A DNA stretch of 64,000 nt, taken from Muscardinus avellanarius (taxonomy: Eukaryota; Chordata; Mammalia; Rodentia; Gliridae). This document shows positions 47,769 through 56,626 of this stretch, piece after piece. The notes beneath the pieces are model-generated. The model made no database searches and was not told the origin of the DNA. It saw only the letters and a program-made list of their open reading frames with translations. The stretch covers positions 33,629,592 through 33,693,591 of the forward strand of contig OY726569.1 of assembly GCA_963383645.1 (NCBI GenBank), written 5' to 3'. The position numbers and the translations under genes were made by a program. The first letter of the stretch is position 1. Each line of letters opens with the position of its first letter.

Positions 47769-47959
47769 TTGATATGGGAGTACCAGAGATTAACCCATGG
47801 GCCCAGTACTTCTGAGCTAGAACCCAAACATACTATTTATTTATTTATTTATTTATTTATATTTTGAAATAGGATCTCCTCAAGTTAAGTTGCACAAACC
47901 TGGAACCAGTAATCTTGCTGTCTTAGCCTCCCAAGTACTGAAATTACATGCCCAGCTGT
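47768..47959 (-). mobile_element. B1-dID SINE, old
   Basis: Minus-strand diverged copy containing a (TTTA)n run at about 47835-47860 in its joint; inverted B1 arm ends ATGCCCAGCT. Confidence 0.75.
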
Positions 47960-48036
47960 TCTCATTTTTTTTCCAAATGGATCATTTGGAAGAGGTCTCT
48001 TCAGCTCTCACACTTCATTCTGATGAAAAACAAACT

Positions 48037-48150
48037 AGCCAAGCTAGCATGATGATATAGCAAGACCTATTTCAAAGTAAAAAATAGAACTGTTAGTGTG
48101 GCGTAGAGGGCAAAACCTGCTGGAGTTCAATCCCTAATGTTATCAACCAA
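48037..48150 (+). mobile_element. B1-dID SINE remnant
   Basis: Plus-strand remnant: joint ATTTCAAAGTAAAAAATAG and ID arm ending GAGTTCAATCCCTAATG. B1 arm mostly gone. Confidence 0.55.
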
Positions 48151-48208
48151 CAAATAAACTATCAAAATGAAAGGTTAAAGTAGTAATGATCTTAAAAAGA
48201 TAGAAGTA

Positions 48209-48418
48209 GCAGGGTATGGTGGTGCACACTTGTAATCCCAGAATTCTGGAGGTGAGACAGGAGAATTGTGTTTCACAGAAACGTCAGCTACTTAATGAGG
48301 CCCTTTTCAACTCAATGAGACCCTGTTTCAAAGTAAAGAATAAAACATAGGGCTGAGGCTGTGCTCCGAGGTAGAATACCCCTGGGTTCCAGTAACGCAA
48401 AATAAAAAAAAAAAAAAT
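48209..48418 (+). mobile_element. B1-dID SINE
   Basis: Plus-strand older copy: GCAGGGTATGGTGGTGCAC start, CAAAGTAAAGAATAAAACAT joint, GGGCTGAGGCTGTGCTCCG right arm, A14 tail. Confidence 0.85.
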
Positions 48419-48914
48419 GTAGAAATTCAAACATGTTATCATGCTATGGAATTAATCCCTTTTATAGACTTAAAAATTAGTTTTCACAGTTCTACATTCA
48501 CTTTAAGGAAGCACCAAGCAATATTATTATTATATTAATTGGCTTTATAAGTTATACTGCATGTTTAAACAGAAATCAGTAGAAAAATTCAAGGGCTCTA
48601 ATTATTCTATGATTATATGAAATATTACAACAGGAATTAGTGAGAGAATGTTTACCTAATATTTTCCAACTTTTCAGTAAGAACATATGTGAAATATCTG
48701 AGTTTTACAAACAATGGCAAGTGTCTAATTTTCTTTCTTGTCTGCTTTGATTTCCCCCACTTTTTTAATATTCTCCTTAGCAGGTGGTTATTGGAATATG
48801 ACAAGATACTTGAGAATTAAGCAATCATATTTAAAATCAAATATAATACCTTTCTTAGATAATATCCACATGATCAGAAACTCAGGGGGATTTCATATTT
48901 TGAAATCCATTCTT
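48419..48914. other. Gene-free A+T-rich interval
   Basis: No gene recognised. The 138-codon plus-strand frame at 48738-49154 runs into the SINE below and is not a gene. Confidence 0.45.
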
Positions 48915-49130
48915 CTAATAGCTAAATTTTTTTTTTTTTTTTTTTGGTGGTACTGGGGTTCCTGGAAGCCCTTCTACCTCCGGGCTACGCTCCCAGACCT
49001 ATTTTATATTTTTGAAACAGGGTCTCTTATGCCAGCGCGGCTGGCTTCGAACCTGCGCGATCCTCCTGTCTCCGCCTCCCAAGCGCGGGGATTACAAGCG
49101 TGCGCCACCACGCCCGGCCTAATAGCTAAA
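48915..49130 (-). mobile_element. B1-dID SINE, youngest copy, with target duplication
   Basis: Minus-strand body 48927-49118 with many intact CpGs (CAGCGCGGCTGGCTTCGAAC, CCAAGCGCGGGGATTAC, GCGTGCGCCACCACGCCC). The 12-bp repeat CTAATAGCTAAA at 48915-48926 and 49119-49130 is a perfect target duplication. This is close to what I would expect of the subfamily source sequence. Confidence 0.95.
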
Positions 49131-49672
49131 ATTTATAAGTTAAATTTTACCTAAGCCAACCACCATATATAGAAATTTAAGTCATCTTACTCAAACAGTT
49201 AATTTTGCTGCCTTATAGTTCCTTTTGGAGTATTTCAGTTAAATATATAAATATTTTAATACATAATTAAAGTATCTTCTGAAATATCGAGTGTCTGATA
49301 TAATGGTCAGAATAAAACACATAAAAATAATGTACTACAAAATATTTCTAAGTTTTCACCAATTAAATAAATTAAATTTATTGTGTGACTGCTATTTTCA
49401 AGTTCTGTGGTTAAGTAATAGAATAGAATAGAATACAATTAATATCATCAGGTAAATGGTAAATCAAGAACATATGTTTTTATAGATTTATGTATAAGTA
49501 ATAACACAACTCCAAAATGTGTAAAGAAAATTTTTAAAAAATTAAAGAAGAAACATCAAGGGATTTTCCACCTATCTATGTTAGGTAAAAGAGTAGACAC
49601 ATAGAAAATCTAAACAAAGTTAAATAAATATTGAACTACTAACATATAGAACACTGTAAACAACCTACAATC
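49131..49672. other. Gene-free A+T-rich interval
   Basis: No gene or repeat recognised. Confidence 0.4.
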
Positions 49673-49869
49673 TTTTTTTTTTTTTTTGGTGGTACTGGGG
49701 TTTCTGGAAACCCGTCTACTCTGGACTACACTTTCAGACCCATTTTTTATATTTTTTTATTTGGAAACAGGGTCTCTTAAGCCAGCAAGGCTGGCTTCGA
49801 ACCAGCGCAATCCTCCTGTCTCTGTCTCCCAAGCGCGGGGATGACAAGCATGCACCACTACTCCCGGCT
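49673..49869 (-). mobile_element. B1-dID SINE, young palindrome-bearing subfamily
   Basis: Minus-strand copy: T15, GGTGGTACTGGGGTTTCTGG, CAGGGTCTCTTAAGCCAGC, AAGGCTGGCTTCGAACC and CCCAAGCGCGGGGATGAC. Slightly older than the copy at 48915-49130. Confidence 0.9.
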
Positions 49870-51034
49870 ACATTCTTTTCTAACGTACACACAGAACATT
49901 TAGCAGAGCTGACCATACCCTGAGCCATAATTATTTTTAACAAAATTCAAGATGATTAAATTATTCTGAGAATTCTATGGCTATACTAAAATTTAATGAG
50001 GACACAATACAAAAAAGAAAATTTTTTTCCAAATATTTGGGAATTAATAGTACTTTTTAATACAATACATAGATGAAGGAGAATAAAACTTTAATCCAAA
50101 CTAGAAAAAAATTTAACTCAATAATAAAAAATACATGAGAAAAATGTGAAATATAGCTACCATTCATCCTTAAATTTATATCAAGAGAAGAATGTTGAAA
50201 TTCAATTATCCATTTCTCTTTAGAAGAAAAGATAAATTGCAGTGAAAGAAAATAAAAGGTAAAGAAAAACAAAATTAAAGTAGAAACCGATAAAAATATG
50301 AAATTATTGCAAATAAAGTAATTAACACAAATGTATAATAAAGAATACAGATGAAACAAAAAACTGAACAAGAAAGAATTAATATGATCTCAAGGAAGAC
50401 TCATCAATAAAGATAAGTTTCAAAAAAGAGTTCATTTAGTGAAAATAAAGAGAAACATCATTTCAGCTTTTGGATATATTAAACAAATGTATTAGTAATA
50501 TAGTACATATGCTAATACATGCTGTGTACTAGATATTATTAACATCTTTGTCAGGAGCTCAGCTGAGCTGGGAGAGTTGGAACTGAGGTATTGGTTGCTG
50601 AGGTAGTTGGCTAAATAAGGCATTAAATAAAAATTGAATGGGTGAAGACTTTGATTGCATATCTTTAATTGCATAACTGTGATGTGTAAGCAAAAATCTT
50701 AATCAGCAAACGCTCCAAGTCCTCCAGCTTCATTACTCCCCAGCGGAAGAGCAGGCTCTGGGGCAGGTGGATCAGCACAGGTATGAGTTTTGTCCCACTG
50801 CTGAGGAGCCCTCCCCACACACACAAAAAAAGACTCTAGTAGTATTATATATTATGGAAGGTGTTCTGGTGGAGTAGTAAGAATGAAAAAGTACTGGTGA
50901 CTGAAGTAGAATGGGGAAAAGTGACTTTAAGTTTCCCCCTTATCCTCCAGTGAGGACACCTAACTAAAAGAGCTGCCCAAGGCCTCAGATAAATCCTAGG
51001 CAGGAAGGAATGTAAATATAAGATAAACCACGAT
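49870..51034. other. Gene-free interval left of the provirus
   Basis: Very A+T-rich to about 50530, then less so. The stretch at 50550-50840 is richer in G+C but gives no coding or repeat match I can name. A 104-codon minus-strand frame (50057-50371) is A+T-rich chance sequence. Confidence 0.4.
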
Positions 51035-51040
51035 GGCCAG
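51035..51040. repeat. Proviral target-site duplication, left copy
   Basis: GGCCAG directly before the LTR TG. The matching copy stands directly after the 3' LTR CA. A 6-bp duplication is the usual size for betaretroviral integrases. Confidence 0.9.
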
Positions 51041-51356
51041 TGTGAAGAGCCCCACCCATTGCCTGCTAGCTCGAAGACCTAAAAATAGCGCCGAGCGGAA
51101 GCTCTGTGAGGCCCATTAAGCAGTAAACAACTTTCAGGAAGTCCGGTAACCGGAGCATGGGGCGCACAGGAACACAACATACCACTGTTTGTAACAAATG
51201 AGCTAATTTTGCATGGAGCGAGTGATCTGAGTGCTGATTGGCTGCTTGGGATATATAAGCAGGGAGCGGGGAGCGGAGAGGAGAAGAGTATGTAAGAGCC
51301 TGGGATAATAAAGAGTCCGAAGAAGATCGTCTCCGGTGTCGTGCTTGAAAGCGGCA
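51041..51356 (+). repeat. 5' LTR (316 bp)
   Basis: Starts TGTGAAGAGC and ends GCGGCA, the TG...CA rule. It contains ATTGG (inverted CCAAT) at 51237-51241, TATATAA at 51252-51258 and AATAAA at 51307-51312. Transcription should start about 25-30 bp after the TATA box, near 51280, giving a short R and a U5 of under 50 bp. An ATG at 51290 in R is followed at once by TAA. Against the 3' LTR there are just two substitutions (51168 and 51261). Confidence 0.95.
51237..51258 (+). promoter_or_regulatory. LTR core promoter (CCAAT and TATA boxes)
   Basis: ATTGG (reverse CCAAT box, 51237-51241) and TATATAA (51252-51258) lie about 10 bp apart in the U3 of the 5' LTR. The same elements are at 57347-57368 in the 3' LTR. 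Activity is inferred. Confidence 0.75.
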
Positions 51357-51358
51357 AG

Positions 51359-51376
51359 TGGTGGCCCGTACGGGGA
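51359..51376 (+). other. Primer-binding site, tRNA-Ile(AAU)
   Basis: TGGTGGCCCGTACGGGGA begins 2 bp after the LTR end and is complementary over 18 nt to the 3' end of mammalian tRNA-Ile(AAU) including its CCA. Most betaretroviruses use tRNA-Lys, so an Ile primer is unusual. The match rests on recalled tRNA sequence. Confidence 0.8.
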
Positions 51377-51428
51377 ATCTCTCTCAACGAGACGGTCAGA
51401 ACTTTGGACTTTCCAGGGCAGCCGGCTG

Positions 51429-51434
51429 GTAAGT
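51429..51434 (+). promoter_or_regulatory. Proviral major splice donor
   Basis: CTG|GTAAGT in the leader fits the mammalian donor consensus closely. No ATG lies between the primer site and this donor. Joined to the acceptor near 56503 it would give a subgenomic message whose first real frame is the mini-Env. Confidence 0.65.
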
Positions 51435-51578
51435 TCTCCTGTGAAGAGGGAGGCTCTACAAAGTAGAGGATCATAAGATTGTTCTTTCCCAACTCCGTTT
51501 GAGGACGAAGGGGAGCTCCTTTGAGGGGAGGATTTATAGGGTAGTATACTCTCAGGCTGGACCTGAGGCTGAATAGGT

Positions 51579-52970
51579 ATGGGAAATAATCCATCTCATC
51601 CAATACAAAAGGCTTTAAAAGCCTTATTAAACGGAAAGGGGTTAAAACTTAGGGATAAGACTATTCAGGGTTTTTTGAGCCAAGTGGATGAGGTGGCCCC
51701 TTGGTTTGCAGTATCAGGAAACTTGACCCTGGCAAGTTGGGATAAGTTAGGGAAGGATATTAAAAGGGCAGAGAAAAACAATCAAGTCACGGGAGGAACT
51801 TATCCTTTGTGGCGCCTCGTCAGGGCATGTTTGGAGCAGAAATACTACAAACCGCTAGTGCGAGAGGGACAAGTGGCACTTGATCTGTTAAAAGAGGAAC
51901 GGTCCACTTCCTCTCACCCAGCTAGTGAACTAGGCTCTGAAGGGGAGGGGGACTCGGACGAGGAACTTGCGGCAATAGAGGAGGAAGTCAGCAGATTAAC
52001 CCTAGCTACGGGCCCCTGGCAGGGCTCTGTTCCTCCGCCCTATAATCCCTCAGCTCCAGGACAAAGCGGAGGCCGCTCCTTTAATGAAAAGGTATGGCGT
52101 GAGCCGGAAATGTTACTATCCAGACAGGCTTTCCCCGTGTTTCAACCACAAGGAGGAGGACCTCGGTATCATGAGCCTTTAGATTATAAGCTTGTAAAAC
52201 ATATTGCTGAGTCCGTGCGGACTTATGGTACCAATGCTGCATACACCGTAGCCACCTTAGAAAGCATTTACAGGTATGCCATGACCCCTGGAGATTGGCA
52301 GAACTTGGCCCGAGCGGCTTTGACCCCAGGACAGTATTTAGATTGGAAGGCTTTCCTTATTGAGTTCGCAGCAGAGCAAGCAGCGGTGAATCAGGCCGCA
52401 GGACAACCTGCCTGGAATTTGGATATGCTTTTGGGACAGGGACAATTTGCTAACAACCAGACCTGTTACCCTCAACAAGTGTATGATCAGATAAACAATT
52501 TGGCCACCAGGGCATGGAAAAGTTTGCCTAATAAAGGGGAGGTGTCAGGCAATCTTATTAAGATAATTCAAGGTCCCACTGAGCCTTTTTCTGATTTTGT
52601 GGCTAGGATGGTAGAAGCTGCTGGACGAATATTCGGGGATGTCGATGCAGCCATGCCACTTGTTAAACAGCTTATTTTCGAACAATGTAATACTGAATGC
52701 AAACAAGCTATAAATCCATATAAAAGTAAAGGTTTAGAAGTATGGATGAAGTTATGTAGAGAACTCGGCGGACCTTTAACCAACTCGGGGCTCGCTGCGG
52801 CTATCATGCAAGCATCTGGCAGGCAAAAGGGCAATAACAACACCCGACTAGGAAATTGCTTTTCATGTGGGGCGGCAGGGCATTTAAAAAGAGACTGCGG
52901 CAGGGCATTTAAAAAGAGACTGCCCAAAACGAGGCTCTCTCTCTCAAAAGAGCCCACCAGACCTATGTAA
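51579..52970 (+). CDS. gag: Gag polyprotein, truncated in nucleocapsid
   Basis: 463-codon frame of the structural polyprotein. Visible: a myristoylation-type start (MGNN), matrix-like residues to about 110, an acidic linker, a PPPY late-domain motif at residues 152-155, a capsid beginning near 185, the major homology region near 329-350 (QGPTEPFSDF) and one CCHC zinc knuckle at 427-440. The reading frame leaves the ancestral one at a 25-bp tandem duplication (52874-52923) and stops 16 codons later at 52968-52970. Betaretroviral Gag is usually longer (about 550-650 aa) with two knuckles. The protein could still reach membranes and assemble in part, but frameshifting into pro is lost. The ATG at 51579 is the first good start after the leader, with G at -3 and +4. 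Confidence 0.9.
   Translation: MGNNPSHPIQKALKALLNGKGLKLRDKTIQGFLSQVDEVAPWFAVSGNLTLASWDKLGKDIKRAEKNNQVTGGTYPLWRLVRACLEQKYYKPLVREGQVALDLLKEERSTSSHPASELGSEGEGDSDEELAAIEEEVSRLTLATGPWQGSVPPPYNPSAPGQSGGRSFNEKVWREPEMLLSRQAFPVFQPQGGGPRYHEPLDYKLVKHIAESVRTYGTNAAYTVATLESIYRYAMTPGDWQNLARAALTPGQYLDWKAFLIEFAAEQAAVNQAAGQPAWNLDMLLGQGQFANNQTCYPQQVYDQINNLATRAWKSLPNKGEVSGNLIKIIQGPTEPFSDFVARMVEAAGRIFGDVDAAMPLVKQLIFEQCNTECKQAINPYKSKGLEVWMKLCRELGGPLTNSGLAAAIMQASGRQKGNNNTRLGNCFSCGAAGHLKRDCGRAFKKRLPKTRLSLSKEPTRPM
52874..52923 (+). repeat. 25-bp tandem duplication breaking gag
   Basis: Two perfect copies, 52874-52898 and 52899-52923, each starting GGCAGGGCATTT and ending GAGACTGC. Because 25 is not a multiple of three, translation shifts frame in the second copy. 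Confidence 0.95.
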
Positions 52971-53262
52971 GAGATGTAGAAAAGGCAGACATCCCGCCTC
53001 AGAGTGCCGGTCCGTTAAGGATATTGACGGCAATATCCTACCGTCCCATGATCAGTCGGGACAGGGTCGCCCGCTGTCAAAAAACGGGAAACGGGGCCCC
53101 CATCCCCAGGGCCCTTACAAGTATGGGGGCCAACAAATGTACAATGCTATAGAGACACACCAAACACCCCAATGGCCCAATCTCCAACCGCCCAAGGAAT
53201 CCGGAGAGCCACTCCCGGTTCAGCGGGATTGGACCTCTGTGCCACCACCCGGCTGGTATTAA
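52924..53262 (+). pseudogene. Out-of-frame 3' end of gag (second zinc knuckle and tail)
   Basis: The ancestral gag frame continues here beyond the duplication, open to TAA at 53260-53262. It holds a second CCHC-type knuckle encoded at 52966-53007 (Cys codons at 52966, 52975 and 53005) and the gag-pro slippery site. It cannot be reached from the gag start in this copy. Confidence 0.8.
53079..53115 (+). promoter_or_regulatory. gag-pro -1 ribosomal frameshift site
   Basis: A AAA AAC at 53079-53085 is in the X XXY YYZ phase of the ancestral gag frame and is a known efficient slippery heptamer of the kind used at gag-pro in mouse mammary tumour virus. G-runs and C-runs follow at once (53086-53115) and could form a stimulatory stem. 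A -1 shift enters the open pro frame. A second heptamer, GGGAAAC at 53086, is out of phase. Confidence 0.8.
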
Positions 53263-54032
53263 CCCCTCGAATGGGAATTCAAATTATGTCGACTGATATG
53301 TCAGGGCCATTACCCCCAGAAACGGTGGGCATAGTTTTGGGGCGATCATCATCCACCATGAAAGGCCTAATAACTCATCCTGGAGTTATTGACCAAGATT
53401 ATGAGGGCGTTATAAAGGTTATGGTCTCCGCCCCCAGAGGAATTGTTGCCATCTCTCCTGGTGATCGGATAGTGCAGCTGTTATTATTACCTAGTCTACA
53501 TTCTCTCTTCCCTTCAAAAAAGGAACAGCGAGGAGAAAAAGGGTTTGGGTCCTCTGGTACTAATATAATATCTCTCGCCTTTGATATGGGAAAACGACCT
53601 TTAATTACTTTGAAAGTGGAGGGAAAGCCGATTTTAGGATTGCTTGATACAGGGGCAGATACTAGTGTAATTGCTTCTAAGGATTGGCCCCCCGCCTGGC
53701 CCATAAAAAAGGTTGACACACAGCTTAGAGGATTAGGATACATTAAAACACCTGATATTAGTGCTAGACCCCTTCATTGGGAGGACCAAGAAAAACATTC
53801 TGGGACCTTTACACCCTATATGCTGGAAATTCCGGTCTCCTTGTGGGGTCGAGATCTACTTCTGGACATGGGATTCCGATTACATAATGAGTATTCTCCC
53901 CAGGCGCTACATATGTTTAACAAGCAAGGTTTTCATCCATCATTTGGATTAGGGCGAAACCTACAGGGACGGAGGAGCCCTGTCCCCACTGAAGGACAAA
54001 ACACTAAACAGGGATTGGGTTTTGTGGAGTAG
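53085..54032 (+). CDS. pro: Pro polyprotein: dUTPase, aspartic protease, G-patch
   Basis: Frame open from the slippery site (53085) to TAG at 54030-54032; the first ATG is at 53172. The N-terminal half is a trimeric-type dUTPase with its five motifs in order: GSAGLDL, GRSSS, GVIDQDYEG, ISPGDRIVQLLLLP and a C-terminal RGEKGFGSSG. It would hydrolyse dUTP to limit uracil in viral DNA. Next comes a retropepsin with LLDTGADTSVIA (DTG at 53646-53654) and a GRDLLLDMG stretch; it would mature Gag and Pol. A G-patch (GFHPSFGLGRNLQG ... KQGLGF) ends the frame. All catalytic motifs are present. In this copy synthesis by the normal route is blocked by the upstream gag break. Confidence 0.92.
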   Translation, partial: RETGPPSPGPLQVWGPTNVQCYRDTPNTPMAQSPTAQGIRRATPGSAGLDLCATTRLVLTPRMGIQIMSTDMSGPLPPETVGIVLGRSSSTMKGLITHPGVIDQDYEGVIKVMVSAPRGIVAISPGDRIVQLLLLPSLHSLFPSKKEQRGEKGFGSSGTNIISLAFDMGKRPLITLKVEGKPILGLLDTGADTSVIASKDWPPAWPIKKVDTQLRGLGYIKTPDISARPLHWEDQEKHSGTFTPYMLEIPVSLWGRDLLLDMGFRLHNEYSPQALHMFNKQGFHPSFGLGRNLQGRRSPVPTEGQNTKQGLGFVE

Positions 54033-54053
54033 CCACTGGGGAGGCAATTCCCA
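54017..54053 (+). promoter_or_regulatory. pro-pol -1 ribosomal frameshift site
   Basis: G GGT TTT at 54017-54023 is in X XXY YYZ phase with the pro frame, seven bases before the pro stop. Potential short stems follow (GTGG/CCAC at 54024-54036; TGGG/CCCA at 54037-54053). A -1 shift enters the pol frame, which is open from 54023. Efficiency is inferred. Confidence 0.7.
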
Positions 54054-56626
54054 TCACTTGGAAGACGGGGGATCCAGTATGGGTTTCCCAGTGGCCTCTC
54101 CCCCGTGAAAAATTGGAAGCAGCAAAAGAGTTAGTAAAAGAACAACTAAAATTAGGACATATCCAATCATCCACATCACCCTGGAATACCCCTATATTTG
54201 TAATAAAGAAAAAATCAGGAAAATGGAGACTATTACATGATCTCCGAGCCATAAATGAACAAATGCAAGTTATGGGACCAGTCCAACGTGGACTCCCCCT
54301 TCTCTCAACTATTCCAAAATTCTGGCCAATTATAGTGATTGATATAAAAGATTACTTTTTCTCTATACCATTAAATCCTCCAGATACCCCACGTTTTGCT
54401 TTTACTGTGCCATCCCTAAACCAAGAGCAAATTGACCAGAGATATGAGTGGAGAGTGCTCCCCCAGGGTATGGCGAATAGCCCCACTCTTTGTCAACTAT
54501 ATGTGGATGCTGCCTTACAACCTGTTAGGGATAAATTCCCTCCATTGCGTTGTCTCCATTATATGGATGATATCCTATTAGCCTGTGAAAATGAAAAGGT
54601 ACTGGATGAAGCGTATTGTGTGCTTGTTAAAGCCCTTGAGGAAAAGGGTTTAGTTATAGCATCTGAAAAGGTTCAAAAGGGCACCGTCACCCATTTTTTG
54701 GGAAATATTCTTTATCCCAATTTTGTCACGCCTCAAAAGGTCACCATTCGTACAGACCAGTTACACACTTTAAATGATTTTCAAAAGTTATTAGGAGATA
54801 TTAATTGGATACGTCCTGCTTTAGGAATCCCAAATTTTATGCTAAAACCTTTATATGATATCCTCAAAGGAGATTCTTCCTTAACCTCTCCTAGAATGCT
54901 GACTGCTGAAGCCCGGGAAGCCTTAAGTTTGGTAGAACAAGCTTTAACTAAGGCTTCCCTTAAGCGCATTTCACCGAGGGATTCTATTTGGGCATGCATA
55001 CTGGCTACTGAGCTCCAACCCACTGGGGTCTTATGGCAACAAGGACCTCTATTATGGATTCATCCTAAACTATCTCCTCAAAAGGTTATTGAGTATTATC
55101 CCTCTATGGTGGCAAAGCTTGCTGTTCTTGCCATACAGCAATGTATTCAACATTTTGGCCAAACCCCTAATAAGCTTATTGTTCCCTATAGTAAACACCA
55201 AATATTAATTTTACAAACCTCCCTGGATGATTGGGCTATATTACGATGTGTGTTTAATGGAGAGATAGATAATCACTTACCTAAAGATCCTATATTACAT
55301 TTTGCAACTCAACATCCTATTATCTTTCCAACCATAACCAGAAGAACACCTATACCCTTCGCTATCAATATTTTTACTGATGGATCAAAATCTGGCCTTG
55401 GAGCTTTTATGATAGAAGGACAAAAACCCATAGTTGTTCAATATCAGCATATATCACCTCAGCTAGTTGAACTAAATATTATATTAGAAGTGTTTGAGAG
55501 ATATGATTCTTCTTTTAATTTGTTATCGGACTCCTCCTATGCTGTAGAGATGATAAAGTCCCTTGAATGTGCGGGGCAAATATCAACACATACGCCCATC
55601 CACTACTTGGCATCTAAAATTCAACATTTAATTTTGATGAGGAAAAATCCCTTTTATGTACAACATATTAGGGCACATACAGGCTTACCAGGGCCTGTTG
55701 CCCAAGGTAATGATTATGTAGATAAGCTTACGAAGATGCCCATGATTTTCTCTCTCACCCCACTTCAACGGGCACAAGATTTTCATCACCAGTTTCATGT
55801 AAATGCTAAAACTTTACAGATTAAATTTAAAATTCCTCGTTGTCAAGCCCGTGACATCATCAAGGCCTGTGGTACTTGTGCACCCTTTATCCCCTCTTCT
55901 AATGTTGGTGTTTGCCCACGTGGGTTGCTCCCCTTACATTTATGGCAAATGGATGTGACCCATATACCTGAATTTGGCTCTGTTAAGTATGTACATGTTT
56001 CTGTTGATACTGTTTCTGGAATTATATATGCTTCTACTCACACAAGGGAAAAAGCTCGTGACGTTATCGCTCATTGTCTTGAAGCTTGGGCAGCATGGAA
56101 TGTGCCAAAAGAAATAAAAACTGATAATGGTCCGGCTTATACCTCACAAAAATTTCAGTCTTTCTGTAAACAGATGGGCGTAACATTAAAACATGGCCTT
56201 CCATATAATCCTCAAGGACAGGGCATTGTTGAACGCGCCCATCGCACAATAAAAGAATGTCTAATAAAACAAAAAGGGGGAATAGGTGAGAATCTGAAAC
56301 CAAGGCAGCGATTATCTTTGGCACTTTTTACTTTAAATTTTTTAAATTTAGATATTAATGGCAAATCGGCCGCAGATCGCCATTTTTGTCCTTCTAGTAT
56401 TCCCCATGATATGGTAAAATGGAAAGATGTCCTCACCGGAAAATGGAAGGGACCTGATCCGGTACTCACATGGGCCAGAGGCTCTGTTTGTGTTTTCCCA
56501 CAGGACGGAACCGATCCGATTTGGATCCCAGAGAGACTGACTCGTCAAATAATATCGCAAGATGGCGCCTCAGGGATGGATACACCTGATCACCATGCTG
56601 ATCTGGACAAAACCAGTATGGAGTGA
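54023..56626 (+). CDS. pol: Pol polyprotein: reverse transcriptase, RNase H, integrase
   Basis: Open frame of about 867 codons entered by frameshifting. Reverse transcriptase: fingers/palm motifs (PWNTPIFVIKKKSGKWR, VIDIKDYFFSIPL, LPQGMANSP) and the catalytic YMDD at 54560-54571. RNase H: FTDGS at 55373-55387, a Glu in QLVELNI, SDSSYAV and a final Asp in GNDYVDKL. Integrase: HHCC zinc site (HHQFH ... CGTC) and the D,D-35-E triad at 55952 (QMDVTH), 56123 (TDNGPAY) and 56231 (VERAHR), with exactly 35 residues between the last two, then a C-terminal domain. No internal stop or frameshift is seen. Length fits complete betaretroviral Pol. The frame overlaps the mini-Env start by 65 bp. Confidence 0.95.
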   Translation, partial: CGVATGEAIPITWKTGDPVWVSQWPLPREKLEAAKELVKEQLKLGHIQSSTSPWNTPIFVIKKKSGKWRLLHDLRAINEQMQVMGPVQRGLPLLSTIPKFWPIIVIDIKDYFFSIPLNPPDTPRFAFTVPSLNQEQIDQRYEWRVLPQGMANSPTLCQLYVDAALQPVRDKFPPLRCLHYMDDILLACENEKVLDEAYCVLVKALEEKGLVIASEKVQKGTVTHFLGNILYPNFVTPQKVTIRTDQLHTLNDFQKLLGDINWIRPALGIPNFMLKPLYDILKGDSSLTSPRMLTAEAREALSLVEQALTKASLKRISPRDSIWACILATELQPTGVLWQQGPLLWIHPKLSPQKVIEYYPSMVAKLAVLAIQQCIQHFGQTPNKLIVPYSKHQILILQTSLDDWAILRCVFNGEIDNHLPKDPILHFATQHPIIFPTITRRTPIPFAINIFTDGSKSGLGAFMIEGQKPIVVQYQHISPQLVELNIILEVFERYDSSFNLLSDSSYAVEMIKSLECAGQISTHTPIHYLASKIQHLILMRKNPFYVQHIRAHTGLPGPVAQGNDYVDKLTKMPMIFSLTPLQRAQDFHHQFHVNAKTLQIKFKIPRCQARDIIKACGTCAPFIPSSNVGVCPRGLLPLHLWQMDVTHIPEFGSVKYVHVSVDTVSGIIYASTHTREKARDVIAHCLEAWAAWNVPKEIKTDNGPAYTSQKFQSFCKQMGVTLKHGLPYNPQGQGIVERAHRTIKECLIKQKGGIGENLKPRQRLSLALFTLNFLNLDINGKSAADRHFCPSSIPHDMVKWKDVLTGKWKGPDPVLTWARGSVCVFPQDGTDPIWIPERLTRQIISQDGASGMDTPDHHADLDKTSME
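56482..56503 (+). promoter_or_regulatory. Proviral env splice acceptor
   Basis: A pyrimidine-rich tract (CTCTGTTTGTGTTTTCCCACAG) ending in AG at 56502-56503 fits the acceptor consensus. It lies 58 bp before the mini-Env ATG with no ATG between. Location inside the end of pol is normal for retroviral env acceptors. Confidence 0.65.

Noticed and set aside
47624..47827. Arg/Gly/Ile-rich 67-codon minus-strand frame
   Set aside because: It is the translation of the (TCC)(TTC)(TTA) triplet runs, not a gene.
48738..49154. 138-codon plus-strand frame
   Set aside because: Its second half is the inverted B1-dID SINE at 48927-49118; the first half has no signature. SINE-derived frames of this kind recur across the window.
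51079..51603. 174-codon minus-strand open frame across the 5' LTR and leader, with a near copy in the 3' LTR (57189-57530)
   Set aside because: It is antisense to the LTR, repeated only because the LTR is repeated, and has no recognisable domain. An antisense LTR protein is possible but nothing here supports it.
53086..53092. GGGAAAC as the gag-pro slippery site
   Set aside because: It is out of phase with gag; the AAAAAAC just before it is in phase.
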